Assembly (NCBI GenBank): GCA_050953445.1
Contig: JBMNMS010000001.1
Span: 1,298,669-1,362,668 of the forward strand
Source of the DNA: JBMNMS01 sp050953445
GTDB lineage: Bacteria > Bacillota > Clostridia > Peptostreptococcales > Anaerovoracaceae
DNA: 64,000 nucleotides
Direction of reading: 5' to 3'
Shown: positions 17,118 through 26,327 of the stretch, piece after piece
Layout of the letters: every line of letters begins with the position of its first letter
Numbering within the stretch: position 1 is the stretch's first letter
Made by a program: the position numbers and the translations under genes
The notes under the pieces: generated by a model
Seen by the model: only the letters and a program-made list of their open reading frames with translations
Told to the model about the DNA's origin: nothing
Databases searched by the model: none

Positions 17118-18530
17118 ATGAAGCTCGGCCATGATATCACAATTGAACAGACGCAGAAGCTAATAATGACTCCGGAATTAATACAGGCAATACAGATTTT
17201 GCAGTACAATTCCCAGGAGTTGGAAGCCTATGTAGAGGAACAAATCCTTACAAATCCGGTTTTGGAAAAGGTGGAAAAACCCGAAACAGCATCGGGTGAG
17301 GAGGGCTCTTTAGAGAATGCGGGGAATGAAATAAAGGAAGGCTTACAAATCGATTGGGCTGAGCATATAAAGGACAGCCACTACGACGATATTAGTTATA
17401 AACAATGGGAATACGACAGTAATTATCCCGATTATTCTTATGAGCAATATGCCGCTTTTAACATCACATTGACAGAGCATTTATGTCAGCAATTACAATT
17501 TGGGGAAATCAAAAAGCCGTTGTATAAAATAGTGCTGTATATTATTGAAGCCTTAGATGAAAACGGGTACTTACGCATGTCTCTAAATCAGATCGCAAAG
17601 GTGTTCAATGTGGATCAAAAAATCGTTGAAGAGGCTTTGGAAATTGTGCAAAGCTTTGAGCCGGTGGGAGTGGGTGCCAGAAATTTATCGGAGTGTCTTT
17701 TGCTTCAACTAAGGGCAATAGACAAAGATGTTCCCATTCTATGCCAGGTGGTATGCAATCATCTGGAGGATTTAGCTAACAACAGGCTGCACACAATAGC
17801 AAAAGCCCTAAGTGTCTCTGTGGAAGAAGTCCAGAAGGTGGCGGATATTATTAAAACTCTTGAGCCAAAACCGGGCAGGGAGTTTGATTTTAGAGATGAG
17901 AATCGCTATATTGTTCCCGATGTAACGGTGGAAAAAGTAAATGAGGAATATGTGGTTCGCATAAATGAAGGGAGCGTACCAAGGCTTACCATAAGCCCCT
18001 ATTATCGTCGAATACTCAGGTCGGAAGAAAAGGATTCGAATATTTCAAGATTTCTAACAGGCAGACTCAATTCGGCCATGTGGCTTATAAAAAGCATAGA
18101 GCAGCGAAGACATACCATTAAAAATGTGGTCGGTGCTATTGTAAAATACCAGAGGGACTTTTTTGAAAAGGGAGAAAAGCATCTAAGAACTCTTACTTTA
18201 AAGCAAATCGCAGATGAGGTGGGGATACACGAGTCTACTGTCAGCAGATCAATCCATGGGAAATACATGCAGACTCCCAGAGGATCCTTTGAAATAAAGT
18301 ATTTCTTTACAAGCGGGATACAGAGGGAGCATGGAGGGGGCATAGCCTCCGGCAGTATTAAGAAGATAATCAGGGAAATAATCGAAGAGGAAGATCCCAA
18401 AAGTCCCTATTCCGATCAGGTATTAGCTGAAATATTAGGGGAAAAGGGTGTTTCAATATCTCGAAGAACTGTGGCTAAATACAGGGATGAAATGAATATG
18501 CCCTCTTCATCGAAAAGAAGGAGATATTAA
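17118..18530 (+). CDS. rpoN: RNA polymerase sigma-54 factor
   Basis: 470 residues. Region I is the N-terminal Gln-rich stretch (LIMTPELIQAIQILQ), then the core-binding domain, and finally the DNA-binding domain with a helix-turn-helix (about 380-400) and the RpoN box SRRTVAKYRDEMN near the C-terminus. Sigma-54 recognises GG/GC (-24/-12) promoters and needs enhancer-binding ATPases; none is encoded in the window. It starts 63 bp after the transporter gene and precedes the glycolytic operon, a position seen in other Firmicutes. Confidence 0.95.
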   Translation: MKLGHDITIEQTQKLIMTPELIQAIQILQYNSQELEAYVEEQILTNPVLEKVEKPETASGEEGSLENAGNEIKEGLQIDWAEHIKDSHYDDISYKQWEYDSNYPDYSYEQYAAFNITLTEHLCQQLQFGEIKKPLYKIVLYIIEALDENGYLRMSLNQIAKVFNVDQKIVEEALEIVQSFEPVGVGARNLSECLLLQLRAIDKDVPILCQVVCNHLEDLANNRLHTIAKALSVSVEEVQKVADIIKTLEPKPGREFDFRDENRYIVPDVTVEKVNEEYVVRINEGSVPRLTISPYYRRILRSEEKDSNISRFLTGRLNSAMWLIKSIEQRRHTIKNVVGAIVKYQRDFFEKGEKHLRTLTLKQIADEVGIHESTVSRSIHGKYMQTPRGSFEIKYFFTSGIQREHGGGIASGSIKKIIREIIEEEDPKSPYSDQVLAEILGEKGVSISRRTVAKYRDEMNMPSSSKRRRY

Positions 18531-18642
18531 CAGTTAAAACGAAGCATATAATTATGTCGGCACTAACCTCGTTCCGGTTTTATTCGGTACGGGTCTGCAT
18601 AATATATTATTTCTAAGCAAGATAATTAGGAGGTCAATTGAA

Positions 18643-19653
18643 ATGAAAACAAAGGTGGGAATCAATGGGTTTGGGCGAATAGGCAGAAATGCATTTAAAG
18701 CGGCCATGGAGAAGGCAGACAAGTTTGAGATCGTGGCTATAAATGATCTGACGACGCCTTCTACACTTGCACATCTGCTAAAATACGATAGTTGCTTCGG
18801 TAGGTTTGAAGGGACTTTGGAGTCAACGGAAAATTCCATTATTGTAAATGGAAGAGAAATCAAAATATTGGCGGAAAGAGATCCTGTAAACCTGCCTTGG
18901 AAGGAGCTGGGTGTTGAGGTAGTCTTAGAATCAACCGGGCTTTTCACGAAAAAGGAAGGGGCAGAAAAACATATCGCTGCCGGCGCAAAAAAAGTCATTA
19001 TTTCAGCTCCGGCATCTGGTGAGGATCTAACCATAGTGATGGGTGTCAATGAGGACAAATACGATCCCACAAAGCATCACATTTTATCAAATGCCTCCTG
19101 CACCACCAACTGTCTTGCCCCATTTGCAAAGGTTATAGATGAGGCCTTCGGCATTGAAAAAGGACTTATGACAACGATTCATGCCTATACAAATGATCAG
19201 AAAATATTGGATCTTCCCCATTCTGACCTTAGAAGGGCAAGGGCGGCGGCAGTTTCCATGATACCTACGACTACCGGAGCTGCAAAGGCGGTTTCCCTTG
19301 TACTTCCCCAGTTAAAAGATAAATTGAACGGAATGGCCATAAGGGTTCCTACACCGGCGGTTTCCCTGGTGGATATTGTCTTTGAGGTAAAAAAGGCAAC
19401 GGATAAGGACGAGGTGAACAGGGTATTGAAAAATGCAGCAGAGGGTTCATTAAAAGGTATTTTGGGATATTGCGAAGAACCATTGGTTTCAATTGATTTT
19501 AAGCAGGATGACAGATCCTCCATAATTGATGCACTTTCCACTATGGTTATGGAAGGAAACATGGTAAAGGTTTTATCATGGTATGATAATGAGTGGGGTT
19601 ATTCAAACAGGGTTGTGGATCTGATTAACTTCATTATAGAAAAAGGTCTATAA
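18643..19653 (+). CDS. gap: Glyceraldehyde-3-phosphate dehydrogenase (NAD, type I)
   Basis: 336 residues: Rossmann fold GINGFGRIGRNAF, catalytic Cys in SNASCTTNCLAP, and the S-loop with LRRARAAAVSMIPTTTGAA. Oxidises glyceraldehyde 3-phosphate to 1,3-bisphosphoglycerate. It opens the gap-pgk-tpiA-eno operon and has a strong TAGGAGGT site. The 112-bp leader contains no cggR gene, the usual regulator of this operon in Bacilli, and I found no clear promoter in it. Confidence 0.97.
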   Translation: MKTKVGINGFGRIGRNAFKAAMEKADKFEIVAINDLTTPSTLAHLLKYDSCFGRFEGTLESTENSIIVNGREIKILAERDPVNLPWKELGVEVVLESTGLFTKKEGAEKHIAAGAKKVIISAPASGEDLTIVMGVNEDKYDPTKHHILSNASCTTNCLAPFAKVIDEAFGIEKGLMTTIHAYTNDQKILDLPHSDLRRARAAAVSMIPTTTGAAKAVSLVLPQLKDKLNGMAIRVPTPAVSLVDIVFEVKKATDKDEVNRVLKNAAEGSLKGILGYCEEPLVSIDFKQDDRSSIIDALSTMVMEGNMVKVLSWYDNEWGYSNRVVDLINFIIEKGL

Positions 19654-19654
19654 A

Positions 19655-20842
19655 ATGAAAAAGACAATTAAGGATATAGATTTAAAAGGTAAAAGGGTAT
19701 TAGTTCGATGCGATTTCAATGTCCCCCTTTCTGAAGAGGGAGAGATAACGGATGATAACAGAATCTTAGCTGCTTTACCCACCATCAGATACCTGATAGA
19801 CCATGGTGCTGCTGTCATAGTGATGTCCCATATGGGTAGGCCTAAGGGAGAGGCTGATATGAGATATAGTCTGAAACCTGTGGCCAGGCGTTTTGCAGAG
19901 CTCATGGGGGAAGAGGTTATGTTCATCAGTTCTCCCCACGTTGTTGACAAAAGTGTTGAAGATAAAGCTAAGATACTTCAGCCCGGGGAGATATTGCTTC
20001 TTGAAAACCTGCGTTTCCGAAAGGAAGAAACGGAGAATGAAAGGAGTTTCAGCAAGGAATTGGCAGGCCTTGGGGATGTTTTTGTAAACGATGCTTTTGG
20101 TGCCGCCCACAGGGCACATTGTTCCACCGTAGGCATTGCGGAATTTCTACCAGCAGTGTCCGGATTATTAATGGAAAAGGAATTGAAGTTTTTAGGTGAA
20201 GCCATAGACAAACCCAATCGTCCCTTTCTTGCCATTTTAGGTGGGGCAAAGGTGGGGGATAAGATACCGGTAATCGAAAATCTTATGAATAAGGTAGATT
20301 CTATAATAATAGGGGGCGGCATGGCCTATACCTTTTTAAAATCCATGGGGTATGAGATAGGACAGTCTTTGTTAGAAGAGGATATGATACAGTTGGCAGG
20401 CGGATTTATGGAAGAAGCTAAAACGAAAGGCATAAAATTGCTGTTACCCATAGATATAAAAGCGGCAAAAGAATTCAGCAATGATGCGGAAACTGCTATC
20501 TTTGATTCGGACAAAATACCGAAGGATTATATGGGATTGGATTGTGGTCCTAAAACTATCAGATTGTTTTCGGAAGAAATTAAAAAATCAAATACGATAG
20601 TGTGGAATGGTCCTATGGGAGTTTTTGAAATGCCTAATTTCGCTTTGGGAAGCAGGGGAGTGGCCCAGGCTATGGCTGAAAGTGAAGGTGTTACGATTAT
20701 AGGTGGAGGGGATTCCGCAGCAGCGGTGAGACAGTTTGGGCTGGCAGATAAGATGACTCACATATCCACAGGCGGAGGGGCATCTTTAGAGTTCTTAGAG
20801 GGAAAGCCTTTACCGGGAGTAGAGGTTTTATCAGACAAGTGA
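19655..20842 (+). CDS. pgk: Phosphoglycerate kinase
   Basis: 395 residues with the N-terminal RVLVRCDFNVPL motif, hinge LGGAKVGDKIPVI and the C-terminal nucleotide-binding GGGDSAAAV loop. Makes ATP and 3-phosphoglycerate. Only one base separates it from the gap stop codon; its ribosome binding site is weak (AAAAGG inside gap), so translational coupling is likely. Confidence 0.97.
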   Translation: MKKTIKDIDLKGKRVLVRCDFNVPLSEEGEITDDNRILAALPTIRYLIDHGAAVIVMSHMGRPKGEADMRYSLKPVARRFAELMGEEVMFISSPHVVDKSVEDKAKILQPGEILLLENLRFRKEETENERSFSKELAGLGDVFVNDAFGAAHRAHCSTVGIAEFLPAVSGLLMEKELKFLGEAIDKPNRPFLAILGGAKVGDKIPVIENLMNKVDSIIIGGGMAYTFLKSMGYEIGQSLLEEDMIQLAGGFMEEAKTKGIKLLLPIDIKAAKEFSNDAETAIFDSDKIPKDYMGLDCGPKTIRLFSEEIKKSNTIVWNGPMGVFEMPNFALGSRGVAQAMAESEGVTIIGGGDSAAAVRQFGLADKMTHISTGGGASLEFLEGKPLPGVEVLSDK

Positions 20843-20855
20843 GAAGGAGGATCAG

Positions 20856-21602
20856 ATGAGAAAGCCTTTTATTGCTGGAAACTGGAAGATGTTTAAAACC
20901 AAGGCTGAAGCGGCGGCTTTTGCCCAGGAGTTTAAAAGAATATATGTAGCATCCGATGTACAGGTGGCTGTTTGTGCACCCTTTACTCAATTGGAAACGC
21001 TAGTGGAAGCCTTTAAAGGAACGGGAGTAAAAGTGGGGGCACAGAATATGCATTTTGAGAAGGAAGGAGCCTTCACAGGTGAGATTTCAGGTGCCATGCT
21101 GGCCGAGATAGGTGTTGATTATTGTATTATAGGGCATTCTGAGCGGAGGCAGTACTTTGGAGAGACAGATGAAACCGTAAACAAGAAGCTGTTGACATCG
21201 TTAAGCTACGGCATTCTGCCCATCCTATGCGTAGGGGAGATTTTGACGGAAAGGGATGCAGGAAGGGCGAAGGAAGTGGTAGAAGGCCAGATTAAAGCAG
21301 CATTAGCCAATCTTTCAACTGAGGATATGGAGAAGATAACTGTGGCATATGAGCCTGTATGGGCGATAGGTACGGGAAGGACGGCAACACCTGAGCAGGC
21401 AGATGAGATGTGTGGACATATACGCAGCGTAATATCCGGGCTATATGGCGAGGAGACGGGGGATAAAATAGTTATCCAATATGGGGGTAGTGTAAAGCCG
21501 AGCAATGCCACCGACCTTATGAACATGTATGAAATAGATGGAGCCTTAGTGGGGGGGGCCAGTCTTGTCCCAGAAGACTTTATAAGTATTGTGAATTTTT
21601 AG
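20856..21602 (+). CDS. tpiA: Triosephosphate isomerase
   Basis: 248 residues with the N-terminal catalytic KPFIAGNWKMFKT segment (Asn and Lys), the His in IIGHSERRQYFGE, the catalytic Glu in VAYEPVWAIGTG and the phosphate loop YGGSVKPSNA. Third gene of the glycolytic operon, 13 bp after pgk, RBS GAAGGAGG. Confidence 0.97.
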   Translation: MRKPFIAGNWKMFKTKAEAAAFAQEFKRIYVASDVQVAVCAPFTQLETLVEAFKGTGVKVGAQNMHFEKEGAFTGEISGAMLAEIGVDYCIIGHSERRQYFGETDETVNKKLLTSLSYGILPILCVGEILTERDAGRAKEVVEGQIKAALANLSTEDMEKITVAYEPVWAIGTGRTATPEQADEMCGHIRSVISGLYGEETGDKIVIQYGGSVKPSNATDLMNMYEIDGALVGGASLVPEDFISIVNF

Positions 21603-21613
21603 GAGGGTATATA

Positions 21614-22909
21614 ATGTGTTATATAGCAGATGTTTTCGCAAGAGAAGTGCTTGATTCCAGGGGAAACCCTACCGTTGAGGTGGAAGTTTATCTTGAAGAT
21701 GATTCTATGGGAGTGGCCATGGTACCCTCGGGAGCATCTACCGGAGCCTTTGAGGCGGTAGAGCTCAGAGATGGCGATAAAAACAGATATATGGGAAAGG
21801 GGGTAATGAACGCAGTAGATAATGTCAACGATCATATAGCCCCGGAAATCATAGGTATGTCAGCTTTTGATCAGGTAGGCATAGATAAGCTTCTATGCAA
21901 ACTGGATGGTACCCCCAATAAGGGGAAGTTAGGGGCAAATGCCATACTTGGCGTTTCCATGGCCGTGGCCCATGCTGCCGCCAATTGTTTAGGGCTACCG
22001 CTATTCCAATACCTGGGTGGGGTTAATGGAAAAATGTTGCCTGTTCCAATGATGAACATATTAAATGGCGGAGAACACGCCGATAACAATGTGGATATAC
22101 AGGAATTCATGATAATGCCTATAGGGGCACCAAGTTTTAAAGAAGCGCTGCGAATGGGAGCTGAGATTTTTCACAACCTGAAATCCGTTTTAAAGGAGAA
22201 GGGACTGAACACTGCTGTAGGTGATGAGGGTGGTTTTGCTCCAAATCTGTCTTCCAATGAGGAGGCAATTAAGGTTATATTAGAAGCAGTTGAAAAGGCC
22301 GGATATGCACCAGGCAGGGATGTGAAGATTGCTTTGGATGTGGCGGCATCGGAAATGTACGATGAGAAGACGAAACTATATAACTTGGAAGGTGAAGGAG
22401 TCAAAAAGAATGCTCTTGAAATGGTGGACTACTATGAGATGTTGATAGAAAAATATCCGGTAGTTTCCATAGAGGACGGTCTTGCTGAGGATGATTGGGA
22501 TGGCTGGAAGCTTATGACTGAAAGAATCGGCAGCAAGGTTCAGCTTGTAGGTGATGACCTGTTCGTGACAAATACTGAAAGGTTGGAAAAGGGAATAGAT
22601 ATGGGTGTGGCCAATTCAATTCTCATCAAGGTTAATCAAATCGGAACGCTGACGGAAACCTTAGATGCTATTGAGATGGCCAAGAAGGCAGGATATACCG
22701 CAGTGGTTTCCCACAGGTCGGGGGAAACTGAGGACACTACCATTGCAGATCTCGTAGTAGCTGTCAATGGAGGGCAGATTAAAACCGGGGCACCATCCAG
22801 AACGGATAGAGTTGCAAAATATAATCAGTTATTAAGGATAGAGGAATTGCTGGATGAAGGTGCCCAATACGGAGGCAAAAAGGCATTTTACAATTTAAAG
22901 GATAGATAA
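21614..22909 (+). CDS. eno: Enolase
   Basis: 431 residues. Motifs include ARE(V)LDSRGNPTVE, the lid loop SGASTGAFEA, the Mg ligands in ALDVAASE, SIEDGLAEDDWDGW and VGDDLFVTN, and the signature ILIKVNQIGTLTETL. Converts 2-phosphoglycerate to phosphoenolpyruvate. It follows tpiA by 11 bp. Phosphoglycerate mutase (gpmI), which normally sits between tpiA and eno, is not in this operon. Confidence 0.97.
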   Translation: MCYIADVFAREVLDSRGNPTVEVEVYLEDDSMGVAMVPSGASTGAFEAVELRDGDKNRYMGKGVMNAVDNVNDHIAPEIIGMSAFDQVGIDKLLCKLDGTPNKGKLGANAILGVSMAVAHAAANCLGLPLFQYLGGVNGKMLPVPMMNILNGGEHADNNVDIQEFMIMPIGAPSFKEALRMGAEIFHNLKSVLKEKGLNTAVGDEGGFAPNLSSNEEAIKVILEAVEKAGYAPGRDVKIALDVAASEMYDEKTKLYNLEGEGVKKNALEMVDYYEMLIEKYPVVSIEDGLAEDDWDGWKLMTERIGSKVQLVGDDLFVTNTERLEKGIDMGVANSILIKVNQIGTLTETLDAIEMAKKAGYTAVVSHRSGETEDTTIADLVVAVNGGQIKTGAPSRTDRVAKYNQLLRIEELLDEGAQYGGKKAFYNLKDR

Positions 22910-22945
22910 ACCCGGTATAGAAAACTATTTTAGCTGAAATATCCC

Positions 22946-22974
22946 TTGATATTGGAAAACCACCATGTTAAAAT
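22946..22974 (+). promoter_or_regulatory. Sigma-A type promoter for secG
   Basis: TTGATA (22946-22951) and TAAAAT (22969-22974) with 17-bp spacing, 33 bp before the start codon. Confidence 0.65.
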
Positions 22975-23007
22975 ACAATGGTCAATCTTATATGATGGAG
23001 GGCGAGG

Positions 23008-23238
23008 ATGAAAACAGCTTTTATGATATTACTTGCAGTATCAAGCATTATACTTATTGCCAGCATATTGCTCCAATCCGGGAAAAGTGCAGGTCTGTCC
23101 GGAGCAATAGGCGGAGGCGCTGAGCAATTGTTCGGCAAGAAAAAGAGCAAGGGATACGAAGCCATTTTGAGCAAAATCAGTATAGCAGGGGCGATATTGT
23201 TTATTGTATGCTCATTGATATTGGTTTATATCGAATAA
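23008..23238 (+). CDS. secG: Preprotein translocase subunit SecG
   Basis: 76 residues with two membrane helices (about 3-22 and 54-74) around the conserved cytoplasmic loop SGKSAGLSGAIGGGAEQLFGKKK. SecG supports SecYE-mediated protein export. In many Firmicutes secG and rnr are neighbours; here three genes (pyrophosphatase, lipoprotein, CBS protein) lie between them. It has its own promoter and a terminator-like hairpin follows. Confidence 0.95.
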   Translation: MKTAFMILLAVSSIILIASILLQSGKSAGLSGAIGGGAEQLFGKKKSKGYEAILSKISIAGAILFIVCSLILVYIE

Positions 23239-23278
23239 GAAGGCAGCACGGTATTTCGCATATTTCGTACTGAACGAA

Positions 23279-23306
23279 TTAAGAGGTGTGTAAAAACGCC
23301 TCTTAA
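23279..23306 (+). terminator. Hairpin after secG
   Basis: TTAAGAGGTG and CGCCTCTTAA form a 10-bp stem (one G-U) with an 8-nt loop. The following sequence is T-rich but interrupted (GTATTGTGTTGTTT). Likely a terminator or attenuator 46 bp before the pyrophosphatase start. Confidence 0.55.
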
Positions 23307-23352
23307 GTATTGTGTTGTTTGAATTGCAACAAAAAAGGAGGAAGGTTAACAA

Positions 23353-25395
23353 ATGAACTCACTAGCATTTATTGCTCCCGCATGCGGAATCCTAGCATTA
23401 ATTGTCGCATGGGGGCTAGCCTCATGGGTAGGTAAAGTCGATGAGGGAACGGATCGGATGAAGGAGATTGCAGGTTTCATCCGGGAAGGGGCCATGGCCT
23501 TTTTGAAGAGAGAATATCAGACAATGATCGTTGTTATTGTGGTATTATTCCTCATTTTAGGTTTTGGAATTAGCTGGATTACAGCAATACTCTATGTATT
23601 CGGTTCCTTGTTCTCCGTATTAGCCGGTTTCTTTGGCATGACTGTTGCCACTAAGGGAAATGTGAGAACGGCAAATGCAGCCAGGGAAGGTGGTATGCCT
23701 AAGGCCTTGAAGGTTGCTTTTCGGAGCGGCGCAGTCATGGGTCTTTGTGTAGCCGGGCTGGGACTTTTAGGACTTGGAACCATATTTGTAGTTATGGGGA
23801 TAGATAGCGCCAGCGTTATAACCGGATTTGGACTTGGTGCATCATCCATGGCTCTTTTCGGGAGAGTAGGCGGTGGTATTTATACGAAGGCTGCTGACGT
23901 AGGTGCGGACCTGGTTGGTAAGGTAGAAGCCGGAATACCGGAGGATGATCCAAGAAATCCAGCGGTAATAGCCGACAATGTAGGCGATAATGTAGGCGAC
24001 GTAGCCGGAATGGGATCCGACCTATTTGAATCCTATGTAGGTTCAATAATATCCGCTATTACCCTGGCGGTTATCATGCCTCGTATAGTGCCTCAAATTG
24101 GAGCACCTTTTGATTTACCTCCTGTTGAAGGCTCTGTATTTCCATTGCTATTATCCGCAGTAGGAATTATAGCCTCCATCCTTGGAGTTTTCATGGTTCG
24201 TGGCAAGGAAGGTGGAAACCCTGCATCTGCTCTTAATGCAGGAACCTATGTGAGCAGTATAATCGTAGTAATATTTGCATTTATATTAAGTAAAATATTC
24301 TTTGACAGCTACAATGCAGCCATTGCCATAGTTGCAGGACTGATAGTGGGAACGGCCATAGGCAAGATTACAGAGGTATACACATCAGGCGATTACAAGG
24401 CGGTAAAAGGAATTGCGGAGCAGTGTCAGACAGGCCCTGCAACTACCATAATCAGTGGTTTTGGAGTAGGAATGCTTTCCACGGTCTGGCCTATAATTTT
24501 TGTGGCATTTGGAATACTGATAGCCAATGCTTTCGCTGGGCTTTATGGAATTGCCCTGGCGGCGGTAGGTATGTTGTCAACGACGGGAATGGTGGTAGCG
24601 GTTGATGCTTACGGCCCCGTATCAGACAATGCAGGGGGAATTGCAGAAATGGCCGAACTCCCGCCTGAGGTGAGAACTATTACGGATAAACTGGATGCAG
24701 TTGGGAATACCACTGCAGCAATAGGCAAAGGGTTTGCTATTGGCTCAGCAGCTTTGACGGCTCTGGCACTCTTTGCAGCATTTTCTCAGGCGATAGAAAT
24801 GGAATCCGGCATAAGCTTTGATATTAGTCTTTTGAATCCATTGGTAATAGCAGGACTCTTCATCGGGGCGATGCTTCCATTCCTATTCTCCGCACTGACA
24901 ATGAATTCGGTGGGCAGAGCTGCTAATCAGATGATAGAGGAAGTAAGGAGACAGTTTAGAAGCGATAGCGGTATAATGGATGGGACATCTAAGCCCGATT
25001 ACGCAAGATGCGTAGACATCAGCACTAAAGCAGCTTTAAGGGAAATGGTAGCACCTGGATTACTGGCCATCGTCGCTCCCTTAGCGGTAGGAATTATAAT
25101 GGGGCCGGCGGCACTGGGAGGCATGTTGGCAGGAGCATTGGCTGCGGGAGTGCTGGTTGCAATTATGATGGCAAATGCCGGTGGTGCCTGGGATAATGCA
25201 AAAAAATATATTGAAGAAGGTCATTATGGTGGAAAAGGCAGTGAAGCCCATAAGGCAGCAGTAGTTGGTGATACCGTAGGCGATCCGTTTAAGGATACAT
25301 CCGGGCCTTCAATCAATATTCTCATTAAATTGATGACTATAGTTGCCCTGGTATTCGTACCAATATTTGTGCAGATCGGTGGCCTGCTAGGTTAA
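23353..25395 (+). CDS. hppA: K+-dependent membrane-bound pyrophosphatase (H+ or Na+ pumping)
   Basis: 680 residues and about 16 membrane helices. The pyrophosphate-binding motifs are NPAVIADNVGDNVGDVAGMG and the C-terminal GDTVGDPFKDTSGPS. Position 455, in GNTTAAIGKG, is Ala where K+-independent enzymes carry Lys, which places it in the K+-dependent subfamily. It hydrolyses pyrophosphate and pumps ions outward; many clostridial members of the subfamily pump Na+, but I cannot settle H+ versus Na+ from motifs. It would recover energy from biosynthetic pyrophosphate. RBS AAAAAAGGAGGAAGG. Apparently monocistronic or with the next small lipoprotein gene. Confidence 0.95.
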   Translation: MNSLAFIAPACGILALIVAWGLASWVGKVDEGTDRMKEIAGFIREGAMAFLKREYQTMIVVIVVLFLILGFGISWITAILYVFGSLFSVLAGFFGMTVATKGNVRTANAAREGGMPKALKVAFRSGAVMGLCVAGLGLLGLGTIFVVMGIDSASVITGFGLGASSMALFGRVGGGIYTKAADVGADLVGKVEAGIPEDDPRNPAVIADNVGDNVGDVAGMGSDLFESYVGSIISAITLAVIMPRIVPQIGAPFDLPPVEGSVFPLLLSAVGIIASILGVFMVRGKEGGNPASALNAGTYVSSIIVVIFAFILSKIFFDSYNAAIAIVAGLIVGTAIGKITEVYTSGDYKAVKGIAEQCQTGPATTIISGFGVGMLSTVWPIIFVAFGILIANAFAGLYGIALAAVGMLSTTGMVVAVDAYGPVSDNAGGIAEMAELPPEVRTITDKLDAVGNTTAAIGKGFAIGSAALTALALFAAFSQAIEMESGISFDISLLNPLVIAGLFIGAMLPFLFSALTMNSVGRAANQMIEEVRRQFRSDSGIMDGTSKPDYARCVDISTKAALREMVAPGLLAIVAPLAVGIIMGPAALGGMLAGALAAGVLVAIMMANAGGAWDNAKKYIEEGHYGGKGSEAHKAAVVGDTVGDPFKDTSGPSINILIKLMTIVALVFVPIFVQIGGLLG

Positions 25396-25493
25396 AACCT
25401 CTAATTTCACAAAAATTTCCTCTAATATTCTCGTCTAAATCTTTGAATATAGCAAATACTATTTGTGAAATCAGAGAGGAGGAAGGGAAGGAA

Positions 25494-25772
25494 ATGAAAG
25501 GCGGAAAGATCATAGTATCGTTTTTACTTGTTCTGGCATTATTCGCTTTTGTGGCCTGTGGCACTGGTACCAGCGGTTATAATAGGATAACGCCAAATAA
25601 TGTGGAAGCACCCGGAAATGTGGACGGAAACAGAAATAATTTTGAACCCGGTAGCAGCTCACCTGGCAACTTCAATAACACAAACGATGCTGACCGTAAT
25701 GTGGTACGGGACGGAACAAGAAATATCCTGGATAACAACAAGGATAACACGGACAATACAATCACCCCGTAA
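25494..25772 (+). CDS. Small Asn-rich lipoprotein, function unknown
   Basis: 92 residues from the ATG at 25494 (GGAGGAAGGGAAGG upstream). A lysine-containing n-region and hydrophobic core are followed by a lipobox-like FVAC (Cys near residue 22). The mature part is rich in Asn, Gly and Asp and looks unstructured. I do not recognise a family. It is closely followed by a strong terminator. Confidence 0.65.
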   Translation: MKGGKIIVSFLLVLALFAFVACGTGTSGYNRITPNNVEAPGNVDGNRNNFEPGSSSPGNFNNTNDADRNVVRDGTRNILDNNKDNTDNTITP

Positions 25773-25778
25773 TAGAAG

Positions 25779-25808
25779 CAATACCGACTTAGGTCGGTAT
25801 TGTTTTTT
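25779..25808 (+). terminator. Rho-independent terminator
   Basis: CAATACCGAC-TTAG-GTCGGTATTG makes a perfect 10-bp stem with a 4-nt loop and is followed by six T. It ends the plus-strand lipoprotein transcript; its T run overlaps the stop codon of the convergent CBS gene. Confidence 0.92.
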
Positions 25809-26229
25809 AGTTCAAGGGGGCTGCCCTGGAAATGGCGGATAGAGCATCACCGGCTTCATCTACGTAAAGGTTTCTCCTTGCGATGTCTGAAAGTGATAAG
25901 ACCCCTACCAAACGCCCTGCTTCTACCACAGGAAGTCTCCGAATTTGGTGCTTTGCCATTAGTAAAGCGGCTTCATGTGTTGAACCGTTTGGGCTGATTG
26001 AAATTATATTTCTGGTCATAACATCACCTGCGGTATTAGGTGATCCTCCTTTGGATACGGAGCGGATGACAATGTCACGATCGGTGACAATGCCAAGTAT
26101 TTGACTGAGATCATCACATACCGGAATAGAACCAACATTTTCCCGTTGCATCTGTCGTGCCACTTGTGCAAGAGATGTTTCCGGTCTGACGCAGGATACA
26201 GAGTGTGTCATTAAATCCCTTATTTTCAT
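25807..26229 (-). CDS. CBS-domain pair protein
   Basis: 140 residues made of two tandem CBS domains (about 7-60 and 71-125) with the repeated pattern GSIPVCD..GIVTDRDI and RRLPVVE..GVLSLSDIA. CBS pairs bind adenosyl nucleotides and act as energy or redox sensors. No enzyme domain is attached. It resembles stand-alone stress-related CBS proteins (YhcV/Hrp1 type). Transcribed alone, divergently from rnr. Confidence 0.9.
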   Translation of the reverse strand: MKIRDLMTHSVSCVRPETSLAQVARQMQRENVGSIPVCDDLSQILGIVTDRDIVIRSVSKGGSPNTAGDVMTRNIISISPNGSTHEAALLMAKHQIRRLPVVEAGRLVGVLSLSDIARRNLYVDEAGDALSAISRAAPLN

Positions 26230-26327
26230 AATAAGCCTTCCTTTCCATATATGATCGTTTACTTTTAGTATAACCTTTTTCGTGGTAAACTAAGCAAAAG
26301 GATAAAATAAGAAAAATTGGAGCAGGT

